Shown: positions 16,457 to 25,572, counted from the first letter of the stretch. The stretch: DNA of 64,000 bases from Bosea beijingensis (GCF_030758975.1 NZ_CP132359.1:1256811-1320810), one strand, 5' to 3'. Notes: generated by a model not told the origin, from the sequence alone. Numbers and translations: made by a program.

Positions 16457-17158
16457 TCAGCGGTCGTGGGAATGGCCCTTGTGGCCATGCGCGGCGCCGT
16501 GACCATGTCCATGATCGTGATGACCATGGCCGTGATGGTCGTGGTCATGGCCGCAGCCACAGCCTTCGCCATGGGCATGCTGATGCTCGTGATCATGGTC
16601 GTGCTTATGGTCATGCGCATGATCGTGACCGTGATGCGCGTGATCATGCCCGTGGCTGTGGTCATGGCCATGATGATGATCGTGGTCATGATGGTCGTGC
16701 CCGCAGCCGCAATCGTCGCCATGGGCGTGGTGATGCACCTCCGCCTCCGGCTGGAACGGACGCTCGACCACCGTCATCGAACAGCCCTGCCCGCGCACCA
16801 GCTCGCCGAGCGCCGCGTCGTTCGGGACGTAGAGGGCGTCAGCCGTCATCTCGGCCGGGACGTGATGGCCGCCGAGATGCCAGGCGAGACGCACCAGCCG
16901 CAGCGGGTTCTCGGCGCGGATTTCCAGCAGGCTTTCCGGCGCGGCCCTGATCTGGACCAGCGTGCCGTCTTCCAGCTTCAGCGCGTCGCCGTCGTTCAGC
17001 ACCGCCGCCTTGTCGAGCGCAATCGCGAATTCCAGCCCGCCCGTCGCGCGAACGCTGACGCCATTGATCGTGCGATCGCGATGGCCCAAGGGCAGCGTAT
17101 CGACGACGCGCTCGGCCTTGACGGCGGCCTTGCGGAGAACGGAGGTGGCGCGAAGCAT
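16457..17158 (-). CDS. ureE: Urease accessory protein UreE with very long His-rich tail
   Basis: UreE is the nickel metallochaperone that helps load the urease active site. The 233-residue product has the two normal domains: an N-terminal barrel (MLRATSVLRK through RAENPLRLVRLAWHLGG) and the metal-binding domain with WHLGGHH at 93-99. Residues 142-233 are a tail with about 42 histidines plus two GCG-C clusters, far longer than usual and made of two similar halves. ATG 17158 gives the family N-terminus; an ATG at 17173 adds five residues. No urease structural gene or other accessory gene is in the window, so the gene is isolated here. Confidence 0.9.
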   Translation of the reverse strand: MLRATSVLRKAAVKAERVVDTLPLGHRDRTINGVSVRATGGLEFAIALDKAAVLNDGDALKLEDGTLVQIRAAPESLLEIRAENPLRLVRLAWHLGGHHVPAEMTADALYVPNDAALGELVRGQGCSMTVVERPFQPEAEVHHHAHGDDCGCGHDHHDHDHHHGHDHSHGHDHAHHGHDHAHDHKHDHDHEHQHAHGEGCGCGHDHDHHGHGHHDHGHGHGAAHGHKGHSHDR

Positions 17159-17213
17159 CGGCGGCGATCCCATGGCTTGAGGCTAGGCGCCACGCGCCCG
17201 AGCCCGGATCGCA

Positions 17214-17248
17214 GCTTAGTAGCACAAACCGGCGGCCGTGCTACCAAG
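17214..17248 (-). terminator. Stem-loop after the iron-type binding-protein gene
   Basis: Eleven base pairs with one mismatch (GCTT-GTAGCAC pairing with GTGCTAC-AAGC) and a 12-base loop lie 20 bases past the end of the binding-protein gene. No T-run follows, so termination is only likely. Confidence 0.45.
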
Positions 17249-17268
17249 CCTGGATGCCACAGATGGTC

Positions 17269-18297
17269 TCAGCGCGGCAGCGCCTTGACCTCGGTGTCGA
17301 ACTTCTTGAGCAGGCGAGAGCGCTCGGCCGGCGAGCCCCAGCGCGGGGTGTCGTAGTCGATCAGCTTCATCTCCGAGAATTTCGGCGCATCCGGCGAGAG
17401 CAGCGAGTTCTTGTTCGACGGGATCGAGTTGATCTTCAGCTTCGCATTGATGTTCTGGGCATCGGGCGAGAGCGTGAAATCGACGAATTTGCGCGCGGCT
17501 TCCGGGTTCTTGCCGCCCTTGATGATCGAGACCGAGCCGGTCTCGTAACCGGTGCCCTCGCAAGGGGCGACGGTCTCGATCGGCGCGCCCTGCAGCTTCT
17601 GCGTCAGCATGTCGTGGATGAAGGCGATGCCGACAGCCGTCTCGCCGAGCGCCGCCGCCTTGACCGGCGCGATGCCGGACTTGGTGTACTGGCTGATGTT
17701 TTTGTGCAGGGCCTTGAGGTACTCAAAGCCCTTATCCTCGCCGAGGCGCTGCACCGTCGTCGCCAGGAAGACATAGGCCGTGCCGGACGAGCTGGGATCG
17801 GCGATCTGAACCTCGTCGCGCAACTTGGGATCGAGCAGGTCGGCCCAGCATTTCGGCGCGGCAATACCCTTTTTCTTCAGGACCTCGGTGTTGTAGCCGA
17901 CGCCAAGCGCGCCGAGATAGATGCCGTTGGTGCGGAATTTCGACTGCTCGGCATGGCGCTGCGCCCAGTCGTGCAGCTCGGGCAGCTTCGGGGACTTGTA
18001 CTCGTCGAGCAGGCCTTCGTCGGCCGCCTGGAGATGCGGCTCGCCCGGCCCACCCCACCAGACGTCGCCGCGCGGGTTGCTCGCCTCGGCCTTGACCTGC
18101 GCATAGACCTCGCCGGTGCTCTTGCGGACCATCGCGACCTTGATGCCGGTCGCCTTCTCGAACATCGCCGCGCCCTCGCGGCACTGCTCCTCGAGGATCG
18201 AGCAATAGACCGTGACCTGGCCCTGGGCGAAGGCCGGGGCCGCGAAAGCCAGGCCGGCGAAGAGCGCGCCAACCGGCGCAAAACGCGAAGCAACCAT
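17269..18297 (-). CDS. Iron(III)-type ABC transporter substrate-binding protein (solitary)
   Basis: The 342-residue product has a Sec signal (VASRFAPVGALFAGLAFAAPAFA) and then QVTVYCSILEEQCREGAAMFE, typical of the AfuA/FbpA class of binding proteins that carry ferric iron or similar ligands. Three ATGs stand in a row at 18303, 18300 and 18297; the GGGAGG ribosome site overlaps the spacing of the first two, so the third is the best start. No permease or ATPase gene adjoins it, which is unusual for this class. Ligand identity is not shown by the sequence. Confidence 0.85.
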   Translation of the reverse strand: MVASRFAPVGALFAGLAFAAPAFAQGQVTVYCSILEEQCREGAAMFEKATGIKVAMVRKSTGEVYAQVKAEASNPRGDVWWGGPGEPHLQAADEGLLDEYKSPKLPELHDWAQRHAEQSKFRTNGIYLGALGVGYNTEVLKKKGIAAPKCWADLLDPKLRDEVQIADPSSSGTAYVFLATTVQRLGEDKGFEYLKALHKNISQYTKSGIAPVKAAALGETAVGIAFIHDMLTQKLQGAPIETVAPCEGTGYETGSVSIIKGGKNPEAARKFVDFTLSPDAQNINAKLKINSIPSNKNSLLSPDAPKFSEMKLIDYDTPRWGSPAERSRLLKKFDTEVKALPR

Positions 18298-18370
18298 CAT
18301 CATCCTCCCGAGCGGATTCATTTGCCGACGAAAAGACCGGCGGGAGGATGGGGAGTCAAGCGAGGCGCGG

Positions 18371-19258
18371 CTAGGCTTCGCCTTCCGGCTTGTCGGGCGC
18401 GGGGGCAGCGAGTGCCTCGGCCGGCTTCGCACGCTTCTTCTTCGCCGCCGGCTTCTTGCGGCGCTTCGCTCGCGCCTTCGGCAACTGCGTCTCCTGAAGC
18501 ATCTCGAGCTGGACCTGCTGGATCTCGGCCAAGCGTTGCCATTGCCGCGTGACGAGATGGTCCATCTTCTCGTGCAGGTGCCGGATTTCGAGCTCGGCCT
18601 TGAGATTGACCTGGTAGTCGTTGAGCGAGCGCAGCCGATCCTTCGATTCCTGCCGCTTCTGGCTCATCATGATGATCGGCGCCTGCACCGCCGCGATGCA
18701 GGACAGCAAGAGGTTCAACAGGATGAAGGGATAGGGATCGAAGGCCTTGGCCTCGCCCATCAGGCCGTTGATCCCCATCCAGACGACAAGCACGAAGCCG
18801 AAGCTGATCAGGAAGGCCCAGGAGCCGCCGAAGCTCGCGAGATTGTCGGAGAAGCGCTCGCCGATCGTGCGGTGCTCCTCGAAATCATCCTCGGTGTTCT
18901 CGGCGATGGTCTCCTGGCGGGCGATGCTCTCGGCGACCTCGCGGTCCAGATCGGAATATTCGCCGTGCTCCTCGCGCAGGATCTCCTCGACATAGCGGGT
19001 GCGGTAGCGCGCGAGTTCCTTCAGGCTGATCAGCGCGTGGTCGGGCAGATCGGGGAAGTCGGCGCGGATATGATCGGCGAGCGCCGGACGCAAAGTGCCG
19101 ATCTCGATCAGATTCCGGCGCGCCATCTCCTGCCCGCTGATAGCGCAAATCCCGCGCTTCTTGCTAGCTGCGGCAGCGGCATTCGCCGGGCCGGCCAAGG
19201 TCGCGAGGGCCGCCGATGGCGCCTCCGCGACCTGATCGTCATCTCGTTCCTGTGTCAT
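18371..19258 (-). CDS. DUF1003 membrane protein
   Basis: This 295-residue protein has the DUF1003 layout: a soluble N-terminal part, a region around RFSDNLASFGGSWAFLISF leading into two membrane helices (about residues 147-170 and 180-205), then a cytosolic coiled-coil-like segment (LRSLNDYQVNLKAELEIRHL). An Ala/Lys/Pro-rich tail ends it (KRRKKPAAKKKRAKP), likely to bind nucleic acid or acidic lipids. No activity is known for the family. The ribosome site is weak and adjacent to the ATG, so the exact start is uncertain. Confidence 0.85.
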   Translation of the reverse strand: MTQERDDDQVAEAPSAALATLAGPANAAAAASKKRGICAISGQEMARRNLIEIGTLRPALADHIRADFPDLPDHALISLKELARYRTRYVEEILREEHGEYSDLDREVAESIARQETIAENTEDDFEEHRTIGERFSDNLASFGGSWAFLISFGFVLVVWMGINGLMGEAKAFDPYPFILLNLLLSCIAAVQAPIIMMSQKRQESKDRLRSLNDYQVNLKAELEIRHLHEKMDHLVTRQWQRLAEIQQVQLEMLQETQLPKARAKRRKKPAAKKKRAKPAEALAAPAPDKPEGEA

Positions 19259-19368
19259 TCCCTATCCGTCATCGCGTCTCATGCCTTGCGCAGATTGCAC
19301 CCGATCCCGGCGCAGATACCAGCACTTCAAGATGCCCGGCCGATGGCAGCAGCCGCTGAAATGAGAAC

Positions 19369-19396
19369 GCCCGGCGAGGCGGCTGCCTCTCCGGGC
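19369..19396 (-). terminator. Stem-loop after the acidic-protein gene
   Basis: GCCCGG and GAGGC pair with GCCTC and CCGGGC around one mismatch and a 4-base loop, in the 181-base gap between the acidic-protein gene and the DUF1003 gene. The T-run is poor. The rest of the gap shows nothing else I can support. Confidence 0.45.
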
Positions 19397-19439
19397 TCGT
19401 GATCTTCATCAGCCGCAAGCGGCCGATTCAAGCAAGGTT

Positions 19440-19778
19440 TCAGCCCTTCGGCTTGTCCTTGCCCGCCTCGTCGGAAGCCTCGTCATCCTCTTCGGATTCG
19501 CCGGCTTCCTCTTCCTCATCTCCCTCGTCCTCATCGTCTTCCTCATCCTCTTCGTCGAGGTCGAGATATTCGTAGCCGAAGACGATCTCGCCGGTTTCGG
19601 GATCGAAGGCGCTGGCCGAGGAATCCTCGAAAGCCTCGATCAGCAATTCGGCATCCTCGGGCCCGTCGACATCGAAGCGCCGCACGGCGTCCTCCCCATC
19701 GGCCCGGAGAACCAGTTCGATCGACCAGCCCTTCCCGGTGGTGTCATAGATGCATTTCAGACCCTGGATCGCCAGCAT
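19440..19778 (-). CDS. Hypothetical acidic protein
   Basis: I do not recognise this 112-residue protein. Residues 1-70 look folded (AIQGLKCIYDTTGKGWSIE, alternating beta strands, then DGPEDAELLIEAFEDSS), and residues 73-112 are almost wholly Asp/Glu with a few Ser and Lys. Such acidic tails can bind basic proteins or cations. Codon use and GC match the neighbours. It is a single gene between the PfkB kinase gene and DUF1003. Confidence 0.7.
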   Translation of the reverse strand: MLAIQGLKCIYDTTGKGWSIELVLRADGEDAVRRFDVDGPEDAELLIEAFEDSSASAFDPETGEIVFGYEYLDLDEEDEEDDEDEGDEEEEAGESEEDDEASDEAGKDKPKG

Positions 19779-19892
19779 GATGCTCTCTCCTGAGCTCGAC
19801 CGATGCGCGGCAGCGCGCGCCGGGTCAGATGCCCGACGCGCGTGACGACTGCGCGACGCTGGAGAGACAGAAGGCAGGCAGCGATCGACCGG

Positions 19893-20789
19893 CTAGACGC
19901 CGGCCTGCGCGAGGAAGCGCTCGACCTCGTCCCGCTTCGGCGCCCCGCTGCGGCCACCGAAGCGGGTGCATTTGATCGCAGCCGCCGCCGAGGCGAAGCG
20001 GATCGCCGCCGGCTCGACCTGCCCTTCGGCCAAGGCGAGCGCGAAGGCGCCATGCCAGACATCGCCGGCACCGAGCGTATCCACCGTCTCGACGGTGAAA
20101 GCCGGGCTGTGCCGGACCTCGCCACTTTCCATGAAGAGGACGCCTTCCTTGCCGAGCGTGACCGCAAGCCAGGTCGGGACGCCGGCTGAGACCTTGGCAA
20201 GGCCGGCGCGGGGGTCCTCCTCGCCGGAAACCTCGCGCAGGGCCTGCTGGCTGAAGGCGACATGGCTCGCCGTGCCCACCAGATCGGGATGCGGTGGCTT
20301 GCGGTCGCCGTCGAGCACGCCGGGCACGCCGGCGGCGCGAGCGAGCGTCAGGGCGGCCAGCGCCCCCTCGCCCCAGCGCGTATCGGCTAGCACCGCTCCG
20401 GCGCCTGTGGGGAGCTCGGCCGGCAGCCAGGCGACGTCCTCCGGCATGGCCGGGTCGGAATAGGAGATCACCATGCGCTCGCCGTCGGCATCGACCAGGA
20501 TGGCCGAGACCGGCGAGCGCAGGCCGGCGACGCGGCGCGCGAAGGCCGCATCGACACCTTCCGATTCGAGATCGGCGACGATCTGGTCGCCGGTCAGGTC
20601 ATCGGCGAGGCGCGTCGCCAGCCAGCAGGCGCCGCCGAGGCGAGCGATGGCGACCGAGGCATTGCCGGCGCAGCCGCCGCCTACGACGGCGAGACCGCGC
20701 GAGCGGTATTTCTCGCCGCGCGTCGGCATGGTCTCGACGCTGTAGACATAGTCCAGCGTCGCGATGCCCAGGCAGAAGACGCCGGCCAA
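19893..20789 (-). CDS. PfkB family carbohydrate kinase
   Basis: The 298-residue ribokinase-fold protein has the N-terminal VVGGGCAGNASVAIARLGG (PfkB signature 1) and the C-terminal DTLGAGDVWHGAFALALAEG with the catalytic aspartate and anion hole (signature 2). These kinases phosphorylate sugars or nucleosides; this one resembles the sugar/sulfofructose kinase branch, but the substrate cannot be fixed. The start appears to be TTG at 20789, four bases after the glyoxalase stop with an AAGG site overlapping; later ATGs would delete needed substrate-binding residues. It is co-transcribed with the glyoxalase. Confidence 0.88.
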   Translation of the reverse strand: MAGVFCLGIATLDYVYSVETMPTRGEKYRSRGLAVVGGGCAGNASVAIARLGGACWLATRLADDLTGDQIVADLESEGVDAAFARRVAGLRSPVSAILVDADGERMVISYSDPAMPEDVAWLPAELPTGAGAVLADTRWGEGALAALTLARAAGVPGVLDGDRKPPHPDLVGTASHVAFSQQALREVSGEEDPRAGLAKVSAGVPTWLAVTLGKEGVLFMESGEVRHSPAFTVETVDTLGAGDVWHGAFALALAEGQVEPAAIRFASAAAAIKCTRFGGRSGAPKRDEVERFLAQAGV

Positions 20790-20793
20790 GGCC

Positions 20794-21243
20794 TTACCAG
20801 TTCCCGGTGTTCTGCATGCTCAGCCACGGCTCGGCCGGGGCCTTCGGCTCGCCCTTCTGGAGCAGTTCGATCGAGATGTTGTCGGGCGAGCGGATGAAGG
20901 CCATGTTGCCGTCGCGCGGCGGGCGGTTGATCGTCACCCCGGCCTTCAGCAGCTTGTCGCAAAGCGCATAGATGTCGTCGACCTCATAGGCGAGATGGCC
21001 GAAATTGCGGCCGCCGGTATAGTTCTCAGGGTCCCAGTTATAGGTCAGCTCCAGCGTCGGGCGGCCACGCGAGGCACCGGCCTTGGCCTGCGCCAGATCG
21101 TCGGAAGCCGCGAGGAAGACCAGGGTGAAACGGCCCTTCTCGTTCTCGATGCGGCGGGTTTCCACCAGACCGAACTTGTTGACGTAGAAATCGAGCGCCT
21201 GATCCAGATCGGTCACGCGCACCATGGTGTGGAGATATCGCAT
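20794..21243 (-). CDS. gloA: Lactoylglutathione lyase-like VOC protein (glyoxalase I)
   Basis: Glyoxalase I converts the methylglyoxal-glutathione hemithioacetal to lactoylglutathione. The 149-residue product has the four expected metal ligands: His5 ([10 protein letters not shown]), Glu in PTLELTYNW, His in [11 protein letters not shown], and Glu in [10 protein letters not shown]. Length suits a single glyoxalase I monomer. It is followed at once by the PfkB kinase gene and is divergent from the CDF transporter gene. Confidence 0.9.
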   Translation of the reverse strand: MRYLHTMVRVTDLDQALDFYVNKFGLVETRRIENEKGRFTLVFLAASDDLAQAKAGASRGRPTLELTYNWDPENYTGGRNFGHLAYEVDDIYALCDKLLKAGVTINRPPRDGNMAFIRSPDNISIELLQKGEPKAPAEPWLSMQNTGNW

Positions 21244-21347
21244 CGTCTTTCCTCGTTGAGGGGCGGCAGGGTTGATCCATTTCCTAAATCAGGCAAGAGC
21301 ATCGGCACTCCAGACCACCTCGCCAAGCCATCTGAACAGGACGCGCC

Positions 21348-22793
21348 ATGACGACAACGCAAGACGGGCCGGGAACGGCACCGGCCGCGCGCGCCACGCC
21401 CGCCCAGATCGCGCAGATCAAGCAGCGCGCTGCGATCATCTCGGTGATGGCGACGATCCTGCTCACCGCGGCGAAGATCGTCGGCGCCATCATCTCCGGT
21501 TCGCTCGCGCTGTTGACTGACGCCCTGCAGGGGCTGGTCGATGTCGGCTCGACGCTGTTCACCTGGTTCGCGGTCCGCGCTTCCGACAAGCCGGCCGATG
21601 ACGAGCACCATTACGGTCATGGCAAGGTCGAGGCGCTCGCCGCGCTGGTCGAGACCGCGATCCTGTTCACGCTCGCCGGCGCGATCCTGTGGGAGGCCGG
21701 CAACCGGCTCTGGACCAATGTCATCGAGCAAGTCCAGGTGACGCCGATCGTCATCGGCGTGCTCGTGCTCTCGATGATCGTCGACGCGATCCGCTGGCGC
21801 TCGCTGACCAAGGTCGCCAAGGAGACCGGCAGTGACGCGCTCGCGGGCGAAGCCACGCATTTCTCTGCCGATTTCGTCGGTTCGGGACTTGTGCTGATCG
21901 GCCTGATCGGGATCTGGTACGGCTTCGAACGGGCAGACACCGCGGCCGCCTTCGCGATCGCGGCCTATACCGCCTTCTCGGCCTATCGTCTCGCCCGGCG
22001 CGTGCTGGACACGCTGATGGACACCGCCCCGGAAGGCGTCAGCGAGAAGCTGCGCGAGGTCGCGCGCGGCGTACCGGGCGTGGTCGGCGTCAACTGGCTT
22101 CGGGTGCGCCCGGCCGGCGGGCACGTCCATGGCGAGATCGGCATCAGCGTCTCGCGGACCCTGCCGCTCGACCGTGTCGTGGCGATCAAGGCTCAGCTTG
22201 GAGATGCCCTGCTTGCCGCCGAGCCGGGCGCCGGGATCACCATCACGGCCGACCCCGTGCAGGTCGATGACGAGACCGCGCTGGAGCGCGTGCTGCTGAT
22301 CGCACTCAAGCTCAAGATCCCGGTACACCACGTCACTGTCCACTCGATTGGCGACAAGCTCTCGGTCAGCCTGGACATGGAGGTCGACCAGAGCCTGCCG
22401 CTCGGCGAAGCCCATGAGATCGCAACCCGGCTGGAAAGCGCGATCCGGGCGGAATTCGGTGGCGAGACCGAGGTCGAGACCCATATCGAGCCGATGGAGA
22501 CCGGCCAACCCGCCGGCCATAACGCCGCCTGGGAAACCGTCGAGGATATCGGCAAGACGCTGGCCGGCGAGGCCGCGAAGGTGGCCGGGCCGATCCATGA
22601 CATCCACAGCGTGCGCGTGCGCCAGACCGCCAAGGGACTGGTGGTCAACTACCATTGCCGCGTCGACCCGTCGCTCAACGTCGCGGCCGTGCATCACGCC
22701 GTCGATGCGATCGAGCGGGCTGTGCGGCTTGCGCGCCCACAGGTCTGCCGACTGGTGAGCCATGCGGAGCCGGCAGTGCCGACCGGGAAATGA
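21348..22793 (+). CDS. Cation diffusion facilitator with three C-terminal domains
   Basis: CDF proteins export divalent metals by proton antiport. The 481-residue product has six helices in the first 230 residues, the HHYGHGKVEA loop after helix 2, and HxxxD (His171, Asp175) in helix 5. The first half of the metal site is Gln61 and Asp65 (LQGLVD) in place of the common His/Asp-xxx-Asp, so the substrate may not be zinc. Three similar cytosolic ZT-dimer-like segments follow (about 230-300, 305-400, 400-475), where most CDFs have one. An AGGA site precedes the ATG. It is divergent from the glyoxalase gene. Confidence 0.88.
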   Translation: MTTTQDGPGTAPAARATPAQIAQIKQRAAIISVMATILLTAAKIVGAIISGSLALLTDALQGLVDVGSTLFTWFAVRASDKPADDEHHYGHGKVEALAALVETAILFTLAGAILWEAGNRLWTNVIEQVQVTPIVIGVLVLSMIVDAIRWRSLTKVAKETGSDALAGEATHFSADFVGSGLVLIGLIGIWYGFERADTAAAFAIAAYTAFSAYRLARRVLDTLMDTAPEGVSEKLREVARGVPGVVGVNWLRVRPAGGHVHGEIGISVSRTLPLDRVVAIKAQLGDALLAAEPGAGITITADPVQVDDETALERVLLIALKLKIPVHHVTVHSIGDKLSVSLDMEVDQSLPLGEAHEIATRLESAIRAEFGGETEVETHIEPMETGQPAGHNAAWETVEDIGKTLAGEAAKVAGPIHDIHSVRVRQTAKGLVVNYHCRVDPSLNVAAVHHAVDAIERAVRLARPQVCRLVSHAEPAVPTGK

Positions 22794-22872
22794 TCCCTCA
22801 CGCCGGACGAGGCTTCCGACCGCGTCCGGCAAGGGCTACATACGCTCCCTGACCTTCGCCATCAGGGATTCC

Positions 22873-25518
22873 ATGCGTACTGAAGACGCCCCGCTGATCC
22901 GCCTCGAGGATTACCGCCCCAGCGACTGGCTGATCGACACGGTCGATCTCGATGTCGACCTGCATCCGCAGAAGACGCGGGTGCGTGCCCTGCTGGCGAT
23001 GCGACCCGACTCGGAAGGCCAACCCGGCTCACCGCTCAAGCTCGACGGCGACGAGCTCTCGCTGAAGTCGCTGGCCATCGACGGCAAGCCGCTCGACGCT
23101 TCCGCCTTTACAGTGACGCCGCAGGCACTGACGATCCCGAACCCGCCTGCGCATGACTTCACGCTGACGATCGAGACCGAGCTCGACCCTTCAGCCAACA
23201 CCAAGCTGATGGGGCTATACCGCTCGTCCAAGGTCTATTGCACGCAATGCGAGGCCGACGGCTTCCGCCGCATCACCTATTTCCTCGACCGGCCGGACGT
23301 GATGAGCGTCTACACCGTCAGGCTGGAGGCGGCGAAGGCCGAGGCGCCGGTGCTGCTCTCCAACGGCAACCTCGTCGCGGCGGCGGATCTGCCCGGCGTC
23401 GACCGGCATTTCGCCGTCTGGCACGATCCGCACCCCAAGCCCGCCTATCTCTTCGCGCTGGTCGGCGGAGCGCTGGACCATGTCCGGCAAGATTACGTCA
23501 CCGCTGACGGCCACAAGGTCGAGCTCGCCGTCTATGTCGAGCCCGGCAAGGCCGACCGCGCCGGCTGGGCGCTGGATTCGTTGGTGCGCTGCATGCGCTG
23601 GGACGAGCAGGTCTTCGGCCGCAACTATGATCTCGACGTGTTCAACGTCGTCGCCGTGTCCGATTTCAACATGGGGGCGATGGAGAACAAGGGTCTCAAC
23701 ATCTTCAACGACAAATACGTCCTGGCCGACCCGCAGACCGCGACCGATGGCGACTACGCCTCTATCGAGGCGATCATCGCGCATGAGTATTTCCATAATT
23801 GGACAGGCAACAGAATCACTTGCCGCGAGTGGTTCCAGCTCTGTCTGAAGGAGGGTCTGACCGTCTTCCGCGACCAGGAATTCTCCTCCGACGAGCGTTC
23901 GCGCCCTGTGAAACGCATCGCCGATGCCCGCACATTGCGCTCGACGCAGTTCTCGGAGGATGCCGGCCCCCTCGCCCATCCGGTCAGGCCGCGCGCCTAC
24001 AAGGAAATCAACAACTTCTACACGCCGACGGTCTATGAGAAGGGCGCGGAGGTCATCCGCATGCTCAAGGTCCTGATCGGCGACGACGCCTTCAAGCGCG
24101 GCATGGACCTTTATTTCGAGCGCTGCGACGGCACCGCCGCGACGATCGAGGAATTCCTCGCCTGCTTCGCCGAGACCTCCGGCCAGAATCTCGACCATTT
24201 CGCGAGGTGGTACGAGCAGGCGGGCACGCCGACCATCGTAGCCTCCGGCCGCTACGATGCCGCGGCGAAGCGCTACACGCTCGACCTCGCCCAGAGCACG
24301 CCCCCGACGCCGGGCCAGGCCGAGAAGCTGCCGGTCGTGCTGCCGGTCAAGCTCGGCCTCGTCGGCGCGAAGGGCGACCTGCCGCTGAAGACCGCGTCCA
24401 ACGCCTATGCCGGCGACGGGCTTGTCGTTCTCGACCAAGCCTCGCTGTCCGTGACCTTCGAGGATGTTCCGGAAGCGCCGATCCCCTCGCTGATGCGCGG
24501 CTTCTCGGCCCCGGCGCGGCTCGATCTCGACCTGTCGGATGCCGACCTGCTGCGGCTGTTCTCGGCCGACAGCGATTCCTTCAACCGCTGGCAGTCGCTG
24601 CAGAGCGTCGCCACCCGCGCGCTCGTGACGGCCGGCAAGCGCGACGCCGATGCGGGTGCATCGACTGCGACGGCAAGCAAGCTCGGCGAGGCGTTGCAGA
24701 TCTTCCTCAAGAGCGATGCGCTGTCCGATCCGGCCTTCGCCGCGCAGGTCCTGCGCCTGCCGGCGCCCGCCGACATCGCCCGGGAAATCGGCCGGGATGT
24801 CGATCCCGATGCGATCTTCGCCGCCCATCGCAAGCTGTCGATGGCTGTCGGCAAGGCCCTGCTCGGCGACCTGCCGGGCCTGCGCGGCGCGCTCGCGGCC
24901 AGCGGCACCTATCGCCCCGACGCGGCCTCGACCGGGCGGCGGGCGCTGCGCAACGAATTGCTCGGGCTGGCGGCGCTGGCCGCTCCGAGCGACGCCGCCG
25001 ATCTCTGCGAGGAGCAGTTCGCGGCCAGCGACAACCTGACCGATCGCCTCGCCGCGCTGGCAGCGATGACACTGATCCCGGGCGAGCGCCGGGAAGCGCT
25101 GATCGCGCGCTTCGCCGAAGCCTATGCGGGCGAGCCCCTGGTGCTCGACAAATGGCTGATGGCGCAGGCGCTGATCGCCGAGCCCGGCACGCTGGAGCGC
25201 GTCAAGACGCTGATGCAGCACACCGCCTTCTCGCTCGGCAATCCGAACCGGGTACGGGCGCTGATCGGCGGCTTCGCGGCGAACCTCACCCAGTTCAACC
25301 GGCCGGATGGCGCGGGCTATGAGTTCGTCGCCGATATCGTCGTCGCACTCGACAAGACCAATCCACAGGTCGCCTCGCGCCTGCTCGGCTCGTTCAAGAG
25401 CTGGCGCATGCTGGAGCCCGGCCGCAAGCGCCTCGCGCAGGAGGCTCTGAGCACCGTCGCGCGGCTGCCCAACCTGTCGCGGGACGTCGCCGACATCGCC
25501 GAAAGAGCGCTCGCCTGA
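22873..25518 (+). CDS. pepN: Aminopeptidase N (M1 family) PepN
   Basis: PepN is a cytosolic zinc aminopeptidase that trims peptides from the N-terminus. The 881-residue product has the substrate loop GAMENKGLNIFN, the zinc motif HEYFHNW at 304-310 and the third ligand Glu327 in LKEGLT, followed by the C-terminal superhelical domain. Length matches bacterial PepN (about 870). ATG 22873 is chosen over a longer frame because RTEDAPLIRLEDYRPSDW is the family N-terminus. It is a single gene, 225 bases before the PleC-like kinase gene. Confidence 0.96.
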   Translation: MRTEDAPLIRLEDYRPSDWLIDTVDLDVDLHPQKTRVRALLAMRPDSEGQPGSPLKLDGDELSLKSLAIDGKPLDASAFTVTPQALTIPNPPAHDFTLTIETELDPSANTKLMGLYRSSKVYCTQCEADGFRRITYFLDRPDVMSVYTVRLEAAKAEAPVLLSNGNLVAAADLPGVDRHFAVWHDPHPKPAYLFALVGGALDHVRQDYVTADGHKVELAVYVEPGKADRAGWALDSLVRCMRWDEQVFGRNYDLDVFNVVAVSDFNMGAMENKGLNIFNDKYVLADPQTATDGDYASIEAIIAHEYFHNWTGNRITCREWFQLCLKEGLTVFRDQEFSSDERSRPVKRIADARTLRSTQFSEDAGPLAHPVRPRAYKEINNFYTPTVYEKGAEVIRMLKVLIGDDAFKRGMDLYFERCDGTAATIEEFLACFAETSGQNLDHFARWYEQAGTPTIVASGRYDAAAKRYTLDLAQSTPPTPGQAEKLPVVLPVKLGLVGAKGDLPLKTASNAYAGDGLVVLDQASLSVTFEDVPEAPIPSLMRGFSAPARLDLDLSDADLLRLFSADSDSFNRWQSLQSVATRALVTAGKRDADAGASTATASKLGEALQIFLKSDALSDPAFAAQVLRLPAPADIAREIGRDVDPDAIFAAHRKLSMAVGKALLGDLPGLRGALAASGTYRPDAASTGRRALRNELLGLAALAAPSDAADLCEEQFAASDNLTDRLAALAAMTLIPGERREALIARFAEAYAGEPLVLDKWLMAQALIAEPGTLERVKTLMQHTAFSLGNPNRVRALIGGFAANLTQFNRPDGAGYEFVADIVVALDKTNPQVASRLLGSFKSWRMLEPGRKRLAQEALSTVARLPNLSRDVADIAERALA

Positions 25519-25557
25519 GCGCTCCTCGGAATGGTTAACGCCGACCTGTCCAAAAGA

Positions 25558-25572
25558 TTAACGTTTCATTAC
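25558..25572 (+). promoter_or_regulatory. CtrA-like box upstream of the PleC-like kinase gene
   Basis: TTAA, seven bases, then TTAC lie 172 bases before the kinase start, one base off the CtrA consensus TTAA-N7-TTAA. A second TTAAC occurs at 25535-25539. PleC is part of the CtrA control circuit in alphaproteobacteria, so the location makes sense. The match could be chance in this AT-richer spacer. Confidence 0.35.

Noticed and set aside
16470..16730. CRISPR-like or satellite repeat
   Set aside because: The short repeats are imperfect and in frame with the His-rich coding tail of ureE; spacing is irregular.
16430..17356. Plus-strand frame rich in Met and Val opposite ureE
   Set aside because: It is the complement of the His-codon repeats of the ureE tail; the hydrophobic run is an artefact of CAT/CAC reversed to ATG/GTG.
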